From contig MU266389.1 in assembly GCA_021014945.1 (NCBI GenBank), positions 62,001 through 126,000 of the forward strand: 64,000 nucleotides of DNA. Reading direction: 5' to 3'. This document shows, piece after piece, positions 51,099 through 61,089 of the stretch. The stretch is from Leucogyrophana mollusca. Its lineage: Eukaryota; Basidiomycota; Agaricomycetes; Boletales. The position numbers and the translations under genes were made by a program. The first letter of the stretch is position 1. Each line of letters opens with the position of its first letter. The notes below the pieces were generated by a model, which worked only from the letters and a program-made list of their open reading frames with translations, did no database searches and had not been told where the DNA came from.

Positions 51099-52674
51099 GG
51101 GTTCTCCAGCCGGGGATTAGCCTCCACGCTCTCCACTTTGAGCCAATGGTTATGCCTATACCGATGCCTGAACTAGCGTCTGAAAAGGCTCTAATGTCAA
51201 TATGAAGGGATGGGGGACAGATGGGGCGGGCTACGCTGCCTGATCGAAGGACTGACAACCACCAAATGAGTTCTTGTGCGATCCCTTTTCCGGCTCGAAT
51301 GGGCATAAAAGGTTTCTTCGAGCAACCGCTCAGCATGTTCTCCAGCGCGACTAGGTGCGCTCTGCCTCGTGGGATGGCTGCGCATGCATGTAGTAATTTA
51401 CCGTACAATTCTCGTACGTCTTGTAGTACATGTGTTGCTCGACCCTGCCATTTGTGAATGGCCGCTATATATTTTTCCACTTTGCCGGGGCTTAATGAAA
51501 CCGTGCGTGTTTCTAAGTTCCACGAGAAACCGATGTACGTCGTGACCGAGCTGAACGGTTGGTCCTTGCTTAGTTCCCAGGGTATTCCGAGGTGTGTGGA
51601 TACCTCGTCGATGTCGCAAAGGCTGTAAGTGAAAAGTTGGTCGTGGTTTGATCGCGGTGAAGAGCCTGATAAGTCCTGCAATGGCTTGCTGCAGTCTTCG
51701 CTGAATTCGTCTGCTGATCCGTCTTCGCGGATCTCTCCGCCGAACCAGATCCGGCCTCCATTTTGGCGCATGCCTGCTTTGGCGATCTCGCGGTTCCATT
51801 TCGCCCTGAGCTCGTTATAGCTGACCATGTGTTCTTTCCTTATTCGTAGGAAAATGTGATCATCTACCCATTTTTCGAGGGGGCCTATGCCCTTGTCCCT
51901 AAGAATCTCGGCCCCTCCGTCTGCTACGTGACCATAAGCTCCCGCCGAAGGAGAGGCGCCAAAGGCTGTGCAAGTGTCAGCGTAGAAAGCCGTGTCTGAT
52001 TCCCTTATTACCGCCGCGGCCCATTGCGACGGGTGTAAGGGTATCGTGCGATACGCTTCGGCGACGTCTCGAGTGGCTGCTTCAGAGCCCGGTGGCAAGT
52101 GGGATATTAGCTGGAATAATACTGAGAACTTGCCCCAGGTCGTGGGGAAGTTGTTGGAGTTAGTATGCGTGTTGATGGCGGGATTAGGAAATAAGGATGA
52201 TACGGTTGATGGGAATGAGAAGTTTTGTATTAACCGGAACTTCCCAGGACGACCTGGTTTGGGGATGATGGACATGGGGGACGTTTGGAAAGGTCCTATT
52301 AAATCTAGGGTTTCAGATACGCTGAAAGGACCGATATAGCGTCCTTTCGCGACTTCTTGTGAGATTAACTTATCGAAGTGTTCTGAATATAGTGACACGG
52401 AGTCTCTGTTTGGCGGGCTCTGTACATGTGAGATGATCGGGAAGTCTATTATGAATCCCGAGCGTAAGCCTTCTGGTATTTTACAGAAACGTTCCATGAC
52501 GCCGGCCCGGTGTAGCGCTTGCTCCCAAGCATCGGCGTTGTAGGGCGTTAGCGGTTTACGCTTTCTGTGCGCGAGGGCACTGGTGGGCGCCATGGCTTGT
52601 GGACCCGCATCCCGAGCACAGGTGTCGGTCGTCGTGTTTATCGACGCAGCCTTCTGTCCGTTGCCATTTGGCAC
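50572..52674 (-). CDS. Reverse transcriptase / RNase H of the retroelement
   Basis: Polyprotein that copies the element RNA into DNA. The open frame is 700 codons; its first ATG is at 52593 (codon 28), overlapping the gag-like frame by 38 bases. RT motifs: SPMSIIPKPGRPGKFRLIQN (in parts), the first catalytic Asp in ATRDVAEAYRTIPL (Asp203), and WVDDH at 269-273 in place of YxDD. RNase H follows with AFSDASSGIGIGI, VYGDNTG and a late PADNPSRG. No methyltransferase domain is seen after it. It overlaps the recombinase frame by 527 bases. Translation could use the internal ATG or a shift from the gag-like frame. Confidence 0.9.
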   Translation of the reverse strand: MPNGNGQKAASINTTTDTCARDAGPQAMAPTSALAHRKRKPLTPYNADAWEQALHRAGVMERFCKIPEGLRSGFIIDFPIISHVQSPPNRDSVSLYSEHFDKLISQEVAKGRYIGPFSVSETLDLIGPFQTSPMSIIPKPGRPGKFRLIQNFSFPSTVSSLFPNPAINTHTNSNNFPTTWGKFSVLFQLISHLPPGSEAATRDVAEAYRTIPLHPSQWAAAVIRESDTAFYADTCTAFGASPSAGAYGHVADGGAEILRDKGIGPLEKWVDDHIFLRIRKEHMVSYNELRAKWNREIAKAGMRQNGGRIWFGGEIREDGSADEFSEDCSKPLQDLSGSSPRSNHDQLFTYSLCDIDEVSTHLGIPWELSKDQPFSSVTTYIGFSWNLETRTVSLSPGKVEKYIAAIHKWQGRATHVLQDVRELYGKLLHACAAIPRGRAHLVALENMLSGCSKKPFMPIRAGKGIAQELIWWLSVLRSGSVARPICPPSLHIDIRAFSDASSGIGIGITIGSKWRAWRLIPGWRTHGAQRDIGWAEALGFEFLILTVTRHFSGGGSFIVYGDNTGIVEGWWKGRHRNREVNEIFKRIHDTIHNSPKHFEFRTQYVPSADNPADNPSRGIYPPSNLLLPPPPIHESIQRFVVDATTPLSPVELRLFRNGEYSSAAAKNIDRIRIREEGSERRRAEYGCEENPFVQQAIAEC

Positions 52675-54196
52675 ACAGTTGTCGTCCGTCTTTGGTGTAT
52701 AACGCTTTGAATTTCCGTAAGGAGTGTGTTTCGTGTTTGTTGTCCCAGGTGCGGGGAGCGTCGCACGAGATAACTCGATGACGGTGACGGCCGAGGCAGA
52801 CTGCGCAGCATGGGAGGATGTCTGTCTCCTCGTTGTGCTGTCTCTGGTGGGGCGCGCGCTTGTCGTTGTGCTCGTGGGCGTTGGCGCGAAAGGACCGCGG
52901 ACGCTTGGCCGAGTCTGGTGCCTGTTCGTTCGAGTCGAATGGGGAGCGCGGGCGTTTTATGGTCCCTCCTCCGACTCTGGCGTAACGGTTGTCAGCGCCG
53001 CTATAGGAAATCCTCGCGATGGCATCCTGTGATAGGCGCGAATTGTGGGTGTCGGCGATCGACGGGGGGATGTGAAGTGAGGGATGGGGGGGGGAGGGGG
53101 GGGGAGGAAGGGCACGTCGTAGTAGTGCGCGACGACCAATGGAATTTGGTGGAGGTACGTGGTGACCAGCGTGTTTGGTCGTGATGCCAAACGGTTTGGT
53201 TATGTGAAATCGCGCGTGATGGCGAGCGGTGTGAGCAAGGGAATTTTGGGGGTTGTTGAGTGTATGTCCTGGTCTCGTTGAATGAGCAAAGAAACGTACC
53301 TGTAGCAATTGCTCGCGATGTTCGTTGTACAAGCGCTCCTTCGCGTCGAACAGGAGAGTCTCGTTTATCTCCGCTAATGAGTAGTTCTTGTCGGTTGCTG
53401 CTACTAGGTGCCAGCGGCGCCGCTGGAGTCCTTGGTAGGCAAGTAACGCGCGCTTCTGGAAGCTGTCGGCGCTGTGCCTCCACCTGTGGTCTTGTAGCGC
53501 GGTCCAGAACTCCACGAACATTTGGACACGTTCTTCAGACCATTTGTTGTCTTCCATGGCGTTGATCATTCGCGGCGCTGCCTCGCTGAATTCTTCCCAT
53601 GTTAGATTTTCGTCTCTGACGATCTTGGCTTTGGGGTCGCGTACTGCGCCGGCGGGGGCCCAGGCGTGGACGCCGTTCTCGGATGGCATGAGCACGAGGG
53701 CGTCGGGGTCGGAGTCTCCGATGGACTGAGCAGCTTCGCGTAGCCCGCGGTTGGTGAAATAGTGAAGTTCGCAGTACTCTCCTTTGGCTAAACGTCTGGT
53801 AGCGTAGACGGCCGGTATGATGGCTTCTTCGGTTGGGACGCCTCGTTTGCGAATGGGGAAGTATTTTGCTCTATTCTTCTTGCGGTCCTCCTTGCGTGCC
53901 TCTTCTTCCTCATCTCGTTTCTCTACTGCGCGTTGAGCTTCGACTTCTGCGGCTCTCCTCTGGTTTTCTTCGTCTCTGGCGCGCGCCTCCTCTTCTTGCT
54001 GCGCGTCGAGTTCGAGTTGCTGAGTCCAACGGGTCTTATCTCGGTTGTTGGTGACTCTCCATAGGCTCGCGAGGGCGTTGGCTGCTTGGTCGTCGGTTAG
54101 ACCATCTGCGACGAGAGCTGCTCTGTCGGCTGCAAATTCTTCTGTTGCGAAATCTGGTTGAATAGCGAGGTTAGGGTCTTCTAGTATTCTGGGCAT
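52556..54196 (-). CDS. Gag-like protein of the retroelement
   Basis: 546-residue nucleocapsid-like protein from ATG 54196, just inside repeat A1. It has a charged coiled-coil-like segment (EEEARARDEENQRRAAE, then EKRDEEEEARKEDRKKN), a Pro/His-rich middle, and a C-terminal CCHC zinc knuckle of the exact form C-x2-C-x4-H-x4-C (CSGCGSTSHGAHQC). A second Cys/His cluster (CAVCLGRHRHRVISC) precedes it. This is the expected first ORF of tyrosine-recombinase retroelements. Confidence 0.82.
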   Translation of the reverse strand: MPRILEDPNLAIQPDFATEEFAADRAALVADGLTDDQAANALASLWRVTNNRDKTRWTQQLELDAQQEEEARARDEENQRRAAEVEAQRAVEKRDEEEEARKEDRKKNRAKYFPIRKRGVPTEEAIIPAVYATRRLAKGEYCELHYFTNRGLREAAQSIGDSDPDALVLMPSENGVHAWAPAGAVRDPKAKIVRDENLTWEEFSEAAPRMINAMEDNKWSEERVQMFVEFWTALQDHRWRHSADSFQKRALLAYQGLQRRRWHLVAATDKNYSLAEINETLLFDAKERLYNEHREQLLQVRFFAHSTRPGHTLNNPQNSLAHTARHHARFHITKPFGITTKHAGHHVPPPNSIGRRALLRRALPPPPSPPHPSLHIPPSIADTHNSRLSQDAIARISYSGADNRYARVGGGTIKRPRSPFDSNEQAPDSAKRPRSFRANAHEHNDKRAPHQRQHNEETDILPCCAVCLGRHRHRVISCDAPRTWDNKHETHSLRKFKALYTKDGRQLCAKWQRTEGCVDKHDDRHLCSGCGSTSHGAHQCPRAQKA

Positions 54197-54238
54197 GGTT
54201 CTTAGCTATAGTTCGGGTTGAATTCTACGGTAGGAGAT

Positions 54239-54390
54239 TGCGAAAGGAGAAATGTCGAGGACTTGTGCGCCGGGAGGTCAGTGCTACGGTGTGCGCGGAA
54301 GGAAAGAGAGGTGCAGCGCCACCTCGCTTCCTTCCGCGTAGACTCCATTCTCCGTTAGCCTCGTGCCTCGGCTAACTCAGAATAACATCT
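54239..54390. repeat. Split direct repeat A1
   Basis: 152 bases, 5' terminus of the element on the minus strand. Matches A2; outer end reads AATAACATCT on the plus strand. Confidence 0.9.
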
Positions 54391-54526
54391 TGTTCACTTT
54401 TCCGAATGTGATAATCCGGCGACTGCCGGGACGCCCATTTTGCCTTCAGTCCGAGGTTAAGTCGCTCTATGCGTATCTATAAGATACCCATTTTACTGAC
54501 CTTCTGTGGAACACTGACCCATCCCT

Positions 54527-55537
54527 GTATTTAGGACCATGGCAACAATTCCGACTGTGACGACTAGGTGTTAACAAGAAAAATACGTCGATATAATTGT
54601 GGGGGTACCTCAGACAATGGTACAGACTTGCAATTTTACCTGTTTTTCTACGAAGTCTAATAGCTTTGAAGACGATGATATAGATTCTGCAGTACACCAG
54701 CTGCTAGCGGAGGAGTTTGACCTCGAAATCGTGCTCAGACAAAGGCTCGCAGCTACCATAGAGTCACGATTTAACTGGGCACTTTCGTTACAAGATTCGC
54801 TAGCCGGAAACTACGACAACCTCCCGGAAAGCCCCTCTAGACAACTTTCAAAATACTGCTATGGACGCACTGGATGCCGTGGACTCCCACTCCGCCTTTC
54901 TCTTTCACCGAGAGTTATCATATGATACTCGGAACCTTCCTCTCGTTCATTTTCTCCCCTCGTCTCCGCCCCCCCTCAGGTCCCTGCGAGAGTATACCAA
55001 CCACGACATGCCAGTTCTGTTCGACTGGCAAAGAGTAATATCAAATTGGTATTTATTCAAGATACTACCGTCGATCCACCCGTCATAGCCAAGATGGCGT
55101 GTCCAGATTGTGATCGCTTCGATTTCACTAACCTTCAAAGTGTTTTGAACCATTGTCAATTACGCCACAAGCGGGACTTTGGGATTCACGACGAGTACAT
55201 GCAAAAATGTGCCGTCACTGTGCTAGAAAAAGATCAAGACTGGGTCATGATGCATGGAACGGACCTTAGTAATGTCAGCTTACTGAGCCTCAGGCGGTTG
55301 TTCGAAATCGCTGTCGGTACTAGCCAGGATTGGGGCAATCCCGAAAGGTCACATGTTCTGGGCCCCCACGACACGCAAGGGTATCCCTTGGAAGAACAGA
55401 GCATACCGAACACGCTGCTGTCACAAACTTTCGGACTCTACATCAATAGCTCCGCTCTGGCACCTTTTCTCGAAGGAGCTCCGAAAAGACGCTGCATCAA
55501 TGTGCATGATGGCAACGGGGTGGGCGCCCGACAATAA
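54527..55537 (+). pseudogene. Truncated YEATS-associated-type zinc finger gene
   Basis: A spliced gene fragment. Recognisable parts: DSAVHQLLAEEFDLEIVLRQRL (in parts) with ATIESRFNWALSLQ, DALDAVDSHSAFLFHRE, SNIKLVFIQDTTVDPPVIAK, and the zinc-finger-like MACPDCDRFDFTNLQSVLNHC...RHKRDFG followed by VSLLSLRRLFEIAVG. From memory this arrangement resembles the N-terminal module of agaricomycete YEATS-domain chromatin proteins. No YEATS domain follows: about base 55533 the sequence runs into the downstream flank of array unit C, and the frame stops. The exact first exon is uncertain (an ATG at 54539 or later). Treated as a 3'-truncated gene. Confidence 0.5.
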
Positions 55538-55699
55538 ATTATACATTCCAGATAAGATCATGTAGTATGTAATACCAAAAACCCGAGAATACGATGTATT
55601 ATGGTTGATGAGCTACTCATTGGGCAGTAAAAAACAACCAACACTACCATCCAGTAGGGTGATCATGTCCCTGGCAGCGCAGCCCCAAATATCGCATCA

Positions 55700-57561
55700 C
55701 TAGCAAACCTCCCGCTCTACTATCCCACTTCGATTCTCCAGACCATTGCCTCCCAGCGCGGTCTCCGGCTCCCCCTCTCCCTCTCCAGTCACACTCGACA
55801 GCGCCAATGGATTGCCTGGGCCGAACTGTATCGTGCTCAGTTCTTCCTCAAAAGTGCCCTCCCTGCTCCGTAGTTCCTCCGCGCGCAGCCTGATCACCAT
55901 GCGGGGCCCGAAAATGACGATGAGTGAAAAGAGGATGTTGATCGCGATATCGAGGTTCTCGGACTGCGTGGTGGAGTAACTGGGGAGCGTTTCGGGAATG
56001 GTGAGCGCTTGCCATAGTGCGTAGCTGGTGGGCCCCGATCAATGAGCACAAGGGGACGAGAAGCGGCGTGGAGAAGGCGCACCACAGGAAGTACAGCGTT
56101 TGATCTGCGGTCAGAAGTTTTACCAGGGGGTTCACTGACCATCCTCCAGCCAAGGCCCTGGCTTCGAGTGCGTGTCTTGAGAATGCAAACAGCGCGAATG
56201 CGAACAATATTATGTCGAACGCCAGCTGGACAGACGTCTGAACTGCTGGCAAGGGCCCAAATATATGATAATCCATGTCGATTTCCTGTTCAACGCTCCC
56301 AATAGCAGGGCCGATCAACAATACTATCACATCGATGTCAGCAAAGTAGGGGTGAACAAAGGTAATACTCTGAATGCACTGGATTTTCCAAGGAATGAAA
56401 AGTCGAGCTGTTTTGCGAGGAGGGCTATTACTACCGCTGTCTGGCAAAAAAAGCAAGCGGAGAGGAAGACGAGGACCGCCTTCGACCGGCCGCATAGAGC
56501 GAAGACACGCATGAGGAGGATTGCTGGCCACGACCACGGGCGGTCAACTTGTCAGCAATGACCTCAACCACAGGCCACACGCACCTTGCATAGCTGTGAG
56601 GAACACGTTGAGCGACAAGTTGACGATGACGTATATGATTTCGACTTGAGGATCCGCAAAGATCCGGGTTAAAGGTGGGGGGAATGAACACAAGACTGTA
56701 CTCACATCTGAATATTTCACGTCGAGCGCGACTATCAGATCGTCGTTAAGGCAGGGAAGCGTTGGTCAAGCGTTACCCCTGCTCATCGAGTGTCAAACAA
56801 TGATTTGTTTCCTGAGATGATAGGGCGACAGGGGACCGACCGTAAGTGACCAGTTGAGACGGACGATTACTGTAGTGGGTAATCAGCAAAATGAGGGCAT
56901 GTCTTCAAGAACTATCATACACGCTATATTTCCACTACCGACCACCCATTGTGATTGTAATCAGTTTAGTACGATAATCGTCGCACAGGCCGTTGGGTTA
57001 CGGTAGACTCACACCACAGATACTGATCCAGCGTAGCGGGCCTTGGGTACCGTGAATGTTGAATAACTTAGGCTGGCCATATTCTCGTAAAGGGGAATAC
57101 ACGCACCAGGAGGTAAAGTGCCGTTGTAGGGCTCCAGCGGCGATTCTATGCCAGCAGGCTCTGGTGGTGAGTGCATGGCCATAAATCATTCTGGGACACT
57201 CGTTTACGTACCCATATGTAATCCACCTAAGGCAAAAGCAACATCAGTGAACTTTCAGCATGATCTACCGGAACGAAGGGTGAAGATGGCCGCTGACCTC
57301 TTGTGAAAGATTGAGCACTGAGCAAGGGGGCCATCCTCCATGTCAGGGTCGGGGATGAAGCATGGAGATACGATGCACTCGCCTTGGTCATACACGACTG
57401 CAGCTCCCGTTGCTACTGCAGAGAAACCATACGAGTAAGCGAGTCGGATCTGACTACATCGCGAGGCAGCGGCTAAATCAATTGATGCAATGCTTACCCG
57501 TAAGGTAGACGAGAGACTGAGTCTGATAGAGAGCATGTATGAGAGAGTCCAGGTCTGACAT
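55700..57561 (-). pseudogene. DUF6533-like membrane protein, array copy C (frameshifted)
   Basis: Third copy. N-terminus MSDLDSLIHALYQTQSL and C-terminal part YALWQALTIPETLP...RMVIRLRAEELRSRE are present. In the long exon a single base is missing near 56335 relative to copy A (CATCGATGTC against CATCGGATGTC), so MRVFALCGRSK...TPTLLTS and DVIVLLIGPAIGSV lie in different frames. The sequence upstream of 57590 is unrelated to the other copies, so the shared promoter with its TATA box is absent. Probably a pseudogene unless splicing restores the frame. Confidence 0.65.
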
Positions 57562-58185
57562 ACTTAGCAGAAAGTTCAGGCCCGGTGAAAATCGACTTGA
57601 GGTTGATATGTAGATCGAAATCAAACCGCAGATTTTGAGAGCGGTACGAAAACACAGCGGCGTTTGTACGATCTGTAAGATTGCGCACGAATTCGAAGTT
57701 CTGCACATTCCTCCACGTAAATCCGTGCAAATGCCTTATCTTCACCAAATCTGTCTGCATTCAGGCTCTGCCAGGAATCCCGAGCTGATCGGGACGGTTT
57801 AACTATTGAGTCACGTGATGCTGGCGTGAAAATGATGTGTTCGTCAGGACTCCGAAAGTGCTGGATATGAATATTCATCGTACTTGGTACTTGATGGTCC
57901 TTTGGTTCGAACGAACATGGCACTATTTGCTGAATAGCCTTAGATATTGATAGAGTCGCCTTGATGCATCCTCGGGGCTCTCCGCGGCAGCAACACCACG
58001 ACTAATCTGGGACAATATATACCGAACGTTCCAGACATGACATGTAGCCTGTACCCCCGAAAACCCAAGAATGTTAAGTGCTATGGTTAATGAGCTACTC
58101 GTTGTGCAGCAAATAAGAACCAACACCAGGGACCATCTATTAGGGTGATCATGTCCCTGGCAGCGCAACCCCAACTACTGCATCA
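57562..58185. other. Foreign insert upstream of copy C and flank of unit D
   Basis: From about 57590 to 58000 the sequence does not match other units. It contains minus-strand frames without recognised family; one, from ATG 57708, runs in frame into the copy C start. From about 58005 the common downstream flank (GGACAATATATACC...) of unit D begins. Confidence 0.45.
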
Positions 58186-60071
58186 CTAGCAACTTACCTC
58201 CTGCTCTACTATCCCACCTCGAGTCCCCATACCATTGCCTCCCAGCATGGTCTCCAGCTGCCCCTCTCCCTCTCCAGTCATACTCGACAGCGCCGACGGA
58301 TCGCCCGAGCCGAAACGTATCGTGCTCAGCTCTTCCTGCAAAGTGCCCTCTCTGCTCCTTAGTTCCTCCGCGCGCAGCCTGATCACCATACGGGGCCCAA
58401 ATATGACGATGAACGCAAAGAGGACGTTGCTCACGACATCGAGCGTGTCGGACTGCGTGGTGGACAAGGTGGGGAGCGTTTCGGGGATGGTGAGCGCTTG
58501 CCACAGCGCGTAGCTGGTGGTACCACAGTCAACGAGCGCAAAGGGATAAGAGCCGGCGGGAGAAAAGCGCACCACAGGAAGTACGGCGTTTGGTCTGCGG
58601 CCAGAAATTTTACCAGGGGGTTCACCAACCATCCTCTGGTCAAGGCCCTGGCCTCGAGCACGTGTCTTGAGAGCGCAAACAGCGCGAATGCGAACAATAC
58701 CGTGTCGAACACCAGTTGGACGGACGTTTGAACCGTTGGCAAGGATCCGAATATAGAACCATTTATGTCAACTTCCTGTTCGACGCTCCCAATAGTAGGG
58801 CCGACTGACAATACTATAACATCAGATATCAGCAAGTAGACATGAATAAAAGTGATAATATCAATGCACTGGCTTGTCCGAAAAATGAAAAATTGAGTTG
58901 TTTTGCGCTGAGTGCTACCACCACCACTGTCTGGCAAAAAAAGCAAACCGAGAGGAAGACGAGGATCGCCTTCGACCGGCTGCATAGAGCAAAGACACGC
59001 ATGAGGAGGATGGCTGACCATAACCACGAGCGGCCAACTCATCAGCAATGGAGTTGATATGGCCTGAATGGCCTCAACCACAAGCCACACGCACCTTGCA
59101 TAGCTGTGAGGAACACGTCGTCCGACCAGTCGACGATGATGTATATGATTTTGACTTGAAGATTCGCGAAGATCTGGGTTAAAGGCCAGGAGAATGAACA
59201 CAGGACTGAGTTGTACTTACATCTGGATATTTCAAATCAAGCACGAATGTCAGGTCGTCGGTAAGAAAGGGGAGTGTTGGTCAAGTGTTACCCCTGTTCA
59301 CTGAGTGTCATACAATGACTTGTTTCCTGAGACAATAGGACGAGAAGGAACCGACCGTAAGTGTCCAGTTGAGGCGCACAAACCCTGTAGTGGGCAATCA
59401 GCGAAACGGGGACATGCCTTCAAGAACCATCGTACACGCTATGTTTGTACTACCGATCATGCATTGGAATTAGTCGCGAGAGTCGTAGCACGGGCCGTTA
59501 TGTTACAGTAGACTCACAACAGGGATAGTGAGCCAGAGTAGCGGGCCTTGGGCACCGTGAAGGTTAAACGACTTAGGCTGGCCATATTCTCGATGAGGGG
59601 AAGAGATATACGCACCACGACGTAAAGTGCTGTTGTAAGGCCCCATCGGCGATTCTACGCCGGCAAGCTCTGCTGGTGAGTACATCGCCAGCAGTCGTTC
59701 CGGGACATCCCTTTACATACCCAGATGTGATCCACCTAAGTTTCAAGCAACACCAAAGAACTTTCAGCATGATCCACCAGAACGAAGGGCAGCGACAGGC
59801 GCTAACCTCTTGTGAAAAGTTGAGCACTGAACAAAGTAGCCGTCCCCCACGTCAGGGCTGGAGGTGAAGCATGGGGATACGACGCACTTACCTTGGTCAT
59901 ACATGACTGCGGCTCCTGTCGCCACTGGAGAGAAACCATTACGAGTAAGTGGGTAGGACTTGAGGACATGTACATCGCGAGGCAGCGACTATTTGTTCAA
60001 TGCTTACTTGTGATGTAGTTGCGAAGCTGAATCTGATAGAGAGCTTGTATGAGAGAGTCCGAGTCTGACAT
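58186..60071 (-). pseudogene. DUF6533-like membrane protein, array copy D (frameshifted)
   Basis: Fourth copy. Start MSDSDSLIQALYQ; C-terminal exon YALWQALTIPETLP to GIVEQEVSC intact. In the long exon MRVFALCSRSKAILVFLS... and ISDVIVLSVGPTIGSV lie in different frames: one A is missing near 58834 (CAGCAAGTAG against CAGCAAAGTAG), and neighbouring bases also differ. TATA-like GGTATATACT is 38-47 bases upstream. Probably non-functional unless rescued by splicing. Confidence 0.62.
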
Positions 60072-60800
60072 AGCATGAAGTTCAGAGGCGGGAGCGCTCG
60101 AGGGCTTGGTATATACTGCAGCCTCTCTGAGTCTGTCGGATCCGCTTGAGCGCCCCGAAACACTTCCACCTCCACGACCTATCGTTGGTCCGGTGGCGAC
60201 GGCGTCAAAAATGGAACATGAAAGCCCTTGCGCAGTTAATCCTTGATGTCCGGCATCAGGCCTTCAAACCATTTCCCTACTTTTGCACTTACCAGGCATC
60301 TGATGGAACCGCAATGGCATTGTTGACGGTCGCTTTTCGCCTTCGTTAATCATGATAGTCCAAAGATGATCACAGACTAGACACCCATGAGTATTACCTG
60401 GTCTTTTTTTGTATGTGGTGGCCGTGAATTGCTAGTTGGCAGAGACACTAAGGCGGTATTGCCATCAGCATGTCCCTGTCAGGGAATTAGGACGTCAAAC
60501 TGGCGTGTGTGCGAGTGTTTGATGCGATGGATGGCACTGGGACAGGCTGTTCACCGTTCAAGTACGAAGCCGGTTCTTGTCTTGACATCCGTTCTACCAT
60601 ATTCGTCATTCGAATCGTGGTGTACATACTTTTCCGACTCCAATGAGCCATTTCATCGGGTCGGCCGGTAATCTCCCGTAGACAGACCATGGAAAAGGTA
60701 AACGGTTGTTCCTTCTACACAATGGTGGAATCCCGAGCCGAAGAGATAGTTCGAGTCCACAGGGCAAAGCGGAAAAGACATTACTAAATTTGGACAAGTG
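60072..60800. other. Copy D upstream region
   Basis: Shared promoter-like sequence, closely matching 62969-63780 upstream of copy E. It includes a TATA-like element at 60108-60117. Small frames are not conserved in phase between copies. Confidence 0.5.
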
Positions 60801-61035
60801 CGGCTGAACACGGACACGGCCCTTGCGCTTGTCACTCTCTCTCGTGCTGCCAAGCTTGTCGCTGGTCTCAAGGTACGTGCACAGGCCCGACGGCAGCGAC
60901 GAGGGGATATCTAATGATATCATTGATAAGCAGGCTGTCAACTTCCTACCTGGAATTATAATACCGTTCCAGCCACTCTCTCCCTGACGTCCTCTTCCCG
61001 AAGGCATCATGGAACCCCGGTCTGCTCTTCACTTG
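60801..61035 (+). pseudogene. 5' fragment of a cytochrome P450 gene
   Basis: Matches the gene start at 63839. The sequence TALALVTLSRAAKLVAGLK ends at a GTACGT donor (60873), and after CAG at 60933 a second exon reads AVNFLPGIIIPFQPLSP, then is frame-disrupted before a VLFPKASWNPGLLFT-like stretch. Such an N-terminus, a hydrophobic anchor then a Pro-rich hinge and NPG, fits fungal P450s. About 110 bases including the ATG are missing compared with 63793-63905. The homology stops at about 61034, exactly where the flank of unit E begins, so this is a duplication breakpoint. Confidence 0.55.
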
Positions 61036-61089
61036 ACCATCTAGTAGGGTGATCATGCCCCTGGCAGCGCAACCCCAAATATCACATCA

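Larger units (their letters stand above)
48567..54390 (-). mobile_element. Ngaro-like tyrosine-recombinase retrotransposon
   Basis: A 5824-base element, transcribed on the minus strand, with gag-like, RT/RNase H and tyrosine recombinase ORFs all open. Split direct repeats are arranged A1 (54390-54239), ORFs, B1 (49270-49071), A2 (49070-48919), spacer, B2 (48766-48567). This A1-ORFs-B1-A2-B2 order is the split-direct-repeat plan known from PAT and Ngaro elements; DIRS1 uses inverted repeats instead. No methyltransferase domain, expected in DIRS/PAT, is visible, so Ngaro-like is the better label. Both repeat pairs look identical by eye and no integrase, LTR or target-site duplication is seen. 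A TCT trinucleotide abuts both outer ends and the B1/A2 junction. Confidence 0.88.

Noticed and set aside
48567..54390. DIRS1-type element or Crypton DNA transposon
   Set aside because: No inverted terminal repeats as in DIRS1, and the presence of RT/RNase H excludes a Crypton; split direct repeats indicate the PAT/Ngaro plan.
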